Source: Gnomoniopsis sp. IMI 355080
Lineage: Eukaryota; Ascomycota; Sordariomycetes; Diaporthales; Gnomoniaceae
Length of the DNA stretch: 64,000 nucleotides
Direction: 5' to 3'
Assembly: GCA_027946555.1 (NCBI GenBank)
Contig: JAPEVC010000119.1
Coordinates: 1-64,000, forward strand
Under the pieces are notes generated by a model. The model saw only the letters and a program-made list of their open reading frames with translations. It was not told where the DNA came from and ran no database searches. The stretch's first letter is position 1, and every line of letters starts with the position of its first letter. This document shows, one piece after another, positions 58,225 to 64,000 of this stretch. A program made the position numbers and the translations under genes.

Positions 58225-58978
58225 TGTAGGCAATTTTGGATCACCTCAATTCAATCAAGGTCCCCATTTCATTCGGACACTTCACTGGACATATATGCAG
58301 GAGAACTTCCAGGTTACTCTAAAATCAGAGTTCAGACTAGCATCAATGATGCTTATTTTCTAGTTCCAGTAAGGTCCAACAGCTGCCGTTGGTCCTTGAC
58401 AAAATTGCATTCCAGGTACAGTACATGTTAGGAGTCGGTCTCAGATGTACTTGGTACGTGAAGCCCTGATTTGGAGACCTGAGTCACCAGCGTCGATCCA
58501 CGTGTGGCGACAGATGGCGGTATGATCTATCCCAGCCGCCGGTGGCACAGCATGGATTGCGACAAGGTCAATATCTCGAGCTCCGCTGCTCTAGGGCTGT
58601 CGGACTTGAGCTACAAGCCTCTTGCTGACATGCAGTCATCATGCTGCATGGCAGGGGGTTACATACCACTCTAGGATATATGCAGAATTCTTTGAATAAG
58701 CAGCCTCAAATTTCCTGGTCAGCTCGTCTTAGTCATGTCAGCGCAGCCTGAAACGGTAACTTGGACCGTGTCTAGTTTCTTCCCGCTTCAACGGCATGCA
58801 AAATACTGACAATTCTTCTACTTAACAACCTGATCCGGCCCCCCCTCCGCCAGCTTACTGTATCGCCAAAGCACAGAAAAGAGTATCAATACCGCATTAT
58901 TGATCCTTCATCATCTCCCTCGACCCCCAATAATTCATTGGTCTCCAGGTGTCTACGAGTGGTGCAGGTCGAAGTGTC
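58225..58978. other. Divergent promoter region
   Basis: Shared by the rhodopsin-domain (minus) and GNAT (plus) genes. No clear binding site shared with other cluster promoters could be picked by eye. Confidence 0.55.
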
Positions 58979-59717
58979 ATGGCTTCGTCAATCACCCAAG
59001 CGCGTCTAGACGACCTACCAGCCCTGGCTGAAATCAATAGGGCGGCATACTACCGCGAGACAATAGCGCAATTCGCCTTCAAAGACTGGCCGGACAAGGA
59101 AAACATGTTCGAGTTTTTCAAAGCTAGACTTGCCGAACGCTTCTCCCACACCAACTCTCAGGTCTTCAAGGCCACTGACACGACTACTGGCGCTGTGTCG
59201 GGATTCATCTGCTTGACACTTGAAGGAGCCGGAAAGGAGCAAGTGGGTGTGGCAGCTCAGGAACCATCCCCGGGCGCGACCCCTACAGCCAAGGTGATGC
59301 AGCAACTACCATCCTACTTCAACCGGGAGTTCGTCGTCAAGACTGGCGCCGAAGTGGAACAAATGAAAAGCCTAATGGACGGCGAAGAGCATTACTGTAA
59401 GCGCCTTCACGAATCATCCCTGGAGCTATCATGCAAGTTGGTACCTAGCTGATAATCCTCCAGATTTGTCGGCATTTGCCGTGGATCCACGTTATCAGGG
59501 GAAAGGAATTGGTAGTCAGCTTATGAAGCATTGTCTTGATATCGTTGATCAATCCTCCCTTCGTACATGGCTTATCGCGTTCCCTGGATCACACAGCCTA
59601 TACCTGCGATTTGGCTTCAAGGATGTCGAGTATCGAGACGTCGACCTGAATGCCTGGGACAACGGCAGGCTCCGGGGCTATGGGATCTATCGCCAATACG
59701 CGATGGTCCGAGGGTGA
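58979..59717 (+). CDS. GNAT-family N-acetyltransferase, two exons (223 aa)
   Basis: Exons 58979-59396 and 59464-59717 with a 67-bp intron; the join reads EEHYYLSAFAVDPRYQ. The acetyl-CoA loop is RYQGKGIGSQL (residues 149-159), matching the Q/R-x-x-G-x-G/A motif. It is followed by LRTWLIAFPGSHSLYLRFGF, where the late F-G-F pattern is typical of GNATs. The N-terminus starts with the usual strand-helix (SITQARLDDLPALAEINRAAY). The protein probably acetylates a small molecule, since no histone or ribosomal targeting element is present. Its position between two presumed cluster genes makes a tailoring role possible. ATG 58979 (GTCATGGCT) is chosen over an upstream GTG frame. Confidence 0.85.
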
Positions 59718-60342
59718 CCCCAGATGATACCCAGTCTGAAGGATTTCGAGCCTAATACCACTAGTTGCACATAAGTTTGGCTTGGAAACGACGTGGGAAA
59801 TCGGACTATCTGACCTTGGCGCAGTCAGCTTACTAAATGACAGTCTCCTTGGCCCCATTACGCATCGTGGACAAAATGGCGCCGAGAAATTCAACTAGAC
59901 GAGTTTCGTATCCCATTACATAGATATTTCTACTTTGCAGGTATTTCAAGTCGTAGGTGACACAGGCTTTTGAAGCTTTGAGAAGCTTCCCGTTCTCCAA
60001 CACATGTTATTATGCATCATGCGATCAAGAGCTCCCAGTCCTTCATTGGTACCTAGTATCGATTGACGAGAATTATACGAGTAGAGTAGTTTGAACTAGT
60101 GGCTGACATGGATTTATGGACTGCCTGATCTAGATAGCGCAGTCCCTCACGCCTCGGCTGAATGCGATCTCACATTGGCTTTCCAAAATTCTAATGTTGT
60201 TCCACGAACTTGCAGTCTCTCAAATCCACCCAGTCCTAGAATGTAGACGATGCCTGTACTCATGTCAAGCACCACATCAACGTGATGCAAAGAAAAGCAG
60301 TCTACTCAATCCCCCATGTCTGCGGCTGATGAAGGATGCCTT
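59718..60342. other. Intergenic gap
   Basis: Convergent 3' region of GNAT and UbiA genes. Nothing recognised. Confidence 0.6.
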
Positions 60343-61320
60343 TCAGAAAAACCACACTCGGGTTACGTATTCTCCTAGCAGACTTGCAGTCAGACTGCCA
60401 CCGACCATCAAGCTACCCCGGGAAAACCACCAACCACAAATCTCAGGGCTCTTGAGATCCACTCGCTGAATCATGATCACAAGAAGGAGAGCCGTGTAAG
60501 CGACACCAACGTGATACGCGATCCCAGCCTTCCCAAACGAGCCAGTAAACAGTAGCAGACCTATTTGGGCTGTCGACAGCAAATATAGTACCATCTTAAT
60601 CTTCTGCTCAAAGAGGACGCTCATGGCCTTGTTTCCCATCTTCTTATCACCTTCAATATCTTGGAAGGCGTATATCGTGTCGTAGACCATGGTCCACAGA
60701 ATGTAGCTGACAGCAAGAGCAAGGAGTGCCAGGCCTTGTGAGGAAAAGCGAAGAAGACCTAGTCGAATTGGATCCACACCAGCGGCGGCGCATCCAAAAG
60801 GAATACCCATGGAAAGAGAAAGTCCAAGAACAGCCTGCGCGTAGTAGGTGAATCGCTTCGCATAGGGATATATAGTCCCGCTCGTGATGACGGGTACAAG
60901 GTACGGCAGACAGTCTGGTAGAAACGTTCCCGCAACTGAAAATAGGAGGATGTACTCGGCTGCCATGAAAATGAGCCCTTCCGAGGCAGAGATTGCACCA
61001 CGAGCTATGGGTCGAACTTTGGAGCGGTTCACATGTTTGTCGACCTCACGATCCACAAAGTCATTCCAGGTGCAGCCGATGCTGCGAACGATGAAGGCGA
61101 TTCCGAGGAGTACCATGTTCAGCCTAATCAACTCAACAGGAGACAGGGAGTTGTGTTTGATTGAAGCTGCGAAGAGGCTGCCGAATAGATAAGGGAAATA
61201 AATGTAAAGGATGCCGGCAGGTTTGTGAATGCGCATGAGCTCCGCATATGGAATCCACGACTCTGGAAGCCATGATAGAAACCCATTGGTCGGCGTGGTG
61301 TAAATGGTAGCTTCATTCAT
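60343..61320 (-). CDS. UbiA-family aromatic prenyltransferase (325 aa)
   Basis: Intronless membrane protein. Both Asp-rich motifs that hold the prenyl diphosphate through magnesium are intact: NDFVDREVDKHV (Asn86, Asp87, Asp90, Asp94) and YDTIYAFQDIEGDKKMG (Asp214, Asp221, Asp225). Eight to nine membrane helices are visible. The order YAELMRIHKPAGILYIYFPYLFG at the N-terminus is like the UbiA enzymes of fungal meroterpenoid pathways (the Pyr6/Trt2/AusN group) and also like Coq2. It lacks a mitochondrial presequence, which argues against Coq2. The reaction would be transfer of a farnesyl or similar chain onto an aromatic acid or polyketide. Start at 61320 (ATGAATGAAGC); the upstream TTG frame is rejected. 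It shares a 950-bp promoter with the FAD monooxygenase. Confidence 0.9.
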   Translation of the reverse strand: MNEATIYTTPTNGFLSWLPESWIPYAELMRIHKPAGILYIYFPYLFGSLFAASIKHNSLSPVELIRLNMVLLGIAFIVRSIGCTWNDFVDREVDKHVNRSKVRPIARGAISASEGLIFMAAEYILLFSVAGTFLPDCLPYLVPVITSGTIYPYAKRFTYYAQAVLGLSLSMGIPFGCAAAGVDPIRLGLLRFSSQGLALLALAVSYILWTMVYDTIYAFQDIEGDKKMGNKAMSVLFEQKIKMVLYLLSTAQIGLLLFTGSFGKAGIAYHVGVAYTALLLVIMIQRVDLKSPEICGWWFSRGSLMVGGSLTASLLGEYVTRVWFF

Positions 61321-62273
61321 TTTGAGAAGCAATAAGTTTTTGAGGAAATTCTTGTAGTAAGTTCAAAAATCTCAGACGACAGCTTTTCATGCTTGGGTTC
61401 CCCTCGACTCAGATTGGGGCTCTGTTTTATGATATACCTGGATTTCAACGCCAAGTCACACCTCCCAATTACCACAGAGCCATACAAACCAATACAAATC
61501 GTTGATTCACTCGTTTGTGAACAGATAAGATATTTTGAGCTGGAATTACTCCTCACACACGGGCTCTGTCTTCGGGCTGGTTTGTCCAGTACCCTCTCAC
61601 CGAATTACACCGAACTATTTTGATTCGCCGTTCCCTGACCACCACGAGGTCATTTCTGTCGCCAATTCTTTTCATAATATTCCGAAGGATCGGTCAAAAT
61701 CCTTTCGTCAACTATCTAATGCCGTCATGCAGTCTAGACAAGATGCTGGCGTCGCGGGCCAGGTCCTGGTTACGATATCTGATACGACGTCGTTTTAACT
61801 ACAATTTTCCACTCAGCCCTTCTAGTCTGGATTCGCAGAATAGCCCAAGACTCTATTTTAACTATAAGTTTGTACTATGTACCTAGGTATCTAGGTCCTC
61901 TTCCGAGGTACCCGAACAAGTACCCAGTACGTCTTATGTTCAGGGCACATAAGTGAGTATCCCCGATGGCTTAAGCCCACAGTTGACAGCCCCCACATCA
62001 CATCTAACTCCCTTCGAGCTAATAGTTCGATCCTGCTGGATCAACAATTTTCAATAGCTCTGTAACTCTGTTCATGTCACATGAGAACTCAGCGGCACAG
62101 CCAACTCGGTAAATTTAAACCATCTTAGCTAACGTGACAATGAAAGAGGACCGCGCCGTTTGACCAAATACTCAACTGGCACTTTCAAGTCCCTCGAATT
62201 GTATGAGAGGCAATTATCTTTATTGTATCCTTCGTATGACGACTTCCGGTGAAACTTTATTCAAGTGCTGACC
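61321..62273. other. Bidirectional promoter of the UbiA and FMO genes
   Basis: About 950 bp between divergent start codons. It contains one TACCTAGGTA copy (61880) with GGTATCTAGGT next to it. No other gene. Confidence 0.6.
61880..61889. repeat. TACCTAGGTA palindrome in the UbiA/FMO promoter
   Basis: Perfect copy of the decamer, inside the shared upstream region of two presumed cluster genes. Confidence 0.8.
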
Positions 62274-63677
62274 ATGCGAGTGTTGATCGTTGGAAGTGGC
62301 CTTTGCGGACTGGCTTCCGCTCTAGTCCTGCGTCAGGCGGGTCATGATGTGACTGTGCTCGAGCGAATGCCCGAGCTTAGAGAGGTACGAACAAAATAAT
62401 TCCGGTACACCTCTCAAATTAATGAGAAATTTTCTAAATGAGTCACAGATTGGTGCTGGTATTCAATTGTCTCCGAATGCCACCCGACTCCTGGGGCAAT
62501 GGGGCATCCTCAGCGAGGTTCGCAAGTACGCCTTTCAGCCCGAGACTGGAAGCATGCGATCTTACGAAGGAGCCCTCATCTCTAAACCACCACCCGGAGC
62601 CGTGATTGAGCGCATTTACCAATGGCCGTATCTCGTTGTTCACCGTGCCGACCTGCTCAAGGTTTTGCACTCTGCAGCGGTTAAACACGGTGTCATAATC
62701 AAGCTTGGCTGCGAAGTTGCCGAGCTCGATTTTGACAAGCCAAGCCTGAAGCTTGCAACGGGAGACGTTTACACAGCAGATGTTATTCTAGGTGCTGATG
62801 GAGAGCGATCCTTTTGCAGGAGTGCATTAATAGGCCGAGCTGATCTTCCCGAGAGCACAGGTGATGTGGTCTTCCGTATAGCTGTCCCACGGCCAGATAT
62901 CACACAAGGGCATCCCTCTTGGGAGATCATGCAGCGTGCAAGTGTCAATCTCTGGCTAGGCCCGGATGCGCATGCCGTCTCTTATCTTCTGAAGGACGAC
63001 ATTCTCAACGTCGTCGTGGTACACGCCGAAAGGAACACGTCGCGGGAAGTCATGTATGGCCCACAACCAGCTGACCTGGACGAGCTCAAAGCTACCCTTG
63101 ATGGGTGGGATCCTTCAATTCAAGGACTACTAGACGTTCACCAATCCAACTGCACCATGTGGAATTTGTTGCAGATCAGAGAAGTGCCCGGATGGCGTCA
63201 CTCCAGCGGCCGCTTTGTGCTGACTGGCGACGCAGCGCATGCAATACTCCCCTACTTGTAAGCATGAGCCTTATTACTGTAAGAAACCGAACACGAAAAA
63301 ATGACTGATCAAATATTTTGCCGATTTGTAGGGCGCAAGGGGCCGCTCAAGCGTTCGAGGATGCTGGAGTTCTCGGTGCCATCTTTGAGCAGCTCACGCA
63401 TGTTGAACAGATTCCTGATGCGCTTCGTGTCTTTGAGGAAGTTCGCAAACCCAGGGTGTCCGAGGTCAGGAAGCGCACACTCGCGCAAAAGGCCATGTAC
63501 GGGATGCTGTCAGGACCTGCGCAAGAGGAACGCGATGCAAAGCTAGCACAAGGCCTCTCCAAGGATTCTCCCAACGCGTTGGCTGATCCGACTTTCCAGA
63601 ATTGGCTTTGGGGTTACAATGCAGTGGAAGCTGGGACGAAGGCCTGGAAGGCCTATGTTTCAAGTCAGAGTTTCTAG
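62274..63677 (+). CDS. FAD-dependent monooxygenase, salicylate-hydroxylase-like, three exons
   Basis: Exons 62274-62384, 62449-63257 and 63332-63677 give 421 aa; introns are 64 and 74 bp. The protein starts directly with the FAD loop (MRVLIVGSGLCGLASALVL, GxGxxG at 7-12). It has IGAGIQLSPNATRLL after the first splice, the DG motif in LGADGERSFCRS (about 151-162), and the GD motif in GRFVLTGDAAHAILPYLAQG (about 291-310, across the second splice). This is the group A flavin monooxygenase layout, closest in pattern to salicylate hydroxylases. There is no C-terminal membrane helix, unlike the membrane-bound epoxidases of many meroterpenoid pathways such as Pyr5. It could hydroxylate the aromatic part (possibly with decarboxylation) or epoxidise the prenyl chain; the sequence does not decide. 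Confidence 0.9.
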
Positions 63678-64000
63678 AAGTCAGCACAATAAATCCGAAG
63701 TGGAAGACGGGCCAGCTATGCAACTACATTGGACACACCATGACAAGACAAGGTACTACCCAGGAGAACGTAGATATCGAGAGTTGATGGTTCCTTTGTT
63801 AGTGCATAATTGCATAGGTATGTACTGTATTTAGACAGAGAATCGTTAATTAGAGCACTGAGTCACATATCCTACCTAGGTAAGTCCTCTGATCGGTCAT
63901 CGACGTAGAATCCTTGAAGCATATGTAAAATTTAGTACTATCAATGAGACGACATTTAAAGTACACGAAAATGAAGTCTCTGATATTTCTTTCCTACCCT
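63678..64000. other. Right-edge intergenic DNA
   Basis: 3' region of the monooxygenase gene up to the window edge, with a TACCTAGGTA copy at 63873. Nothing else recognised. Confidence 0.6.
63873..63882. repeat. TACCTAGGTA palindrome
   Basis: Perfect intergenic copy of the decamer. Confidence 0.8.

Noticed and set aside
60343..61320. UbiA gene as mitochondrial Coq2
   Set aside because: No mitochondrial presequence and cluster-like neighbours; a meroterpenoid UbiA is the better reading, though phylogeny should confirm it.

Overview
The window comes from the nuclear genome of a filamentous ascomycete (Pezizomycotina). Support for this: genes are interrupted by short GT-AG introns (about 50-160 bp), genes lie on both strands with promoter-sized gaps, and the gene content is typical of moulds. 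It includes a quelling-type RNA-dependent RNA polymerase, a striatin/Pro11 STRIPAK subunit, an AA9 LPMO, a GH43 arabinanase, a fungal rhodopsin-domain membrane protein, a Pyr4-type meroterpenoid cyclase and the relic of a HET-domain gene. Species cannot be fixed from the sequence alone. All exon-intron joins were worked out by hand from splice signals, reading frame and family sequence conservation.

Left part (1-18.5 kb): a 67-aa SEC-C zinc-motif miniprotein; an intronless fusion of two EthD-like barrels with an alpha/beta hydrolase; an uncharacterised disordered protein; a nuclear coiled-coil protein ending in a SUMO-interacting-like motif; a two-exon secreted glycoprotein; a disordered Arg/Tyr-rich protein; and an AT-hook protein. 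The gaps hold a MITE-like inverted-repeat element (9971-10256) and a decayed HET-domain gene (about 14990-15470, minus strand).

Middle (18.5-46.4 kb): a four-exon RdRP with the DLDGD catalytic motif; a secreted GH43 endo-arabinanase; a CmcJ/AsaB-like oxygenase; a small secreted Cys protein; an AA9 LPMO; a protein joining an NLR-type N-terminal helical region to a low-molecular-weight phosphatase fold that has lost its catalytic residues; striatin; an F-box-like protein; and the XPA/Rad14 DNA-repair protein.

Right part (47-64 kb): PHO88/SND3, a methyltransferase-like protein, a medium-chain reductase and an AIF/FSP1-like oxidoreductase. These are followed by what looks like part of a meroterpenoid biosynthetic cluster: Pyr4/PaxB-type membrane terpene cyclase (+), rhodopsin-domain membrane protein (-), GNAT acetyltransferase (+), UbiA aromatic prenyltransferase (-) and FAD monooxygenase (+). 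The expected logic is UbiA attaches a prenyl chain to an aromatic acceptor, a flavoprotein oxidises it, and the Pyr4-like enzyme cyclises it. No polyketide synthase lies in the window, so the cluster may continue to the right of 64000 or take its aromatic substrate from elsewhere.

A palindromic decamer, TACCTAGGTA, occurs at least eight times, always between genes, and four copies lie in the last 8 kb around the terpenoid genes.
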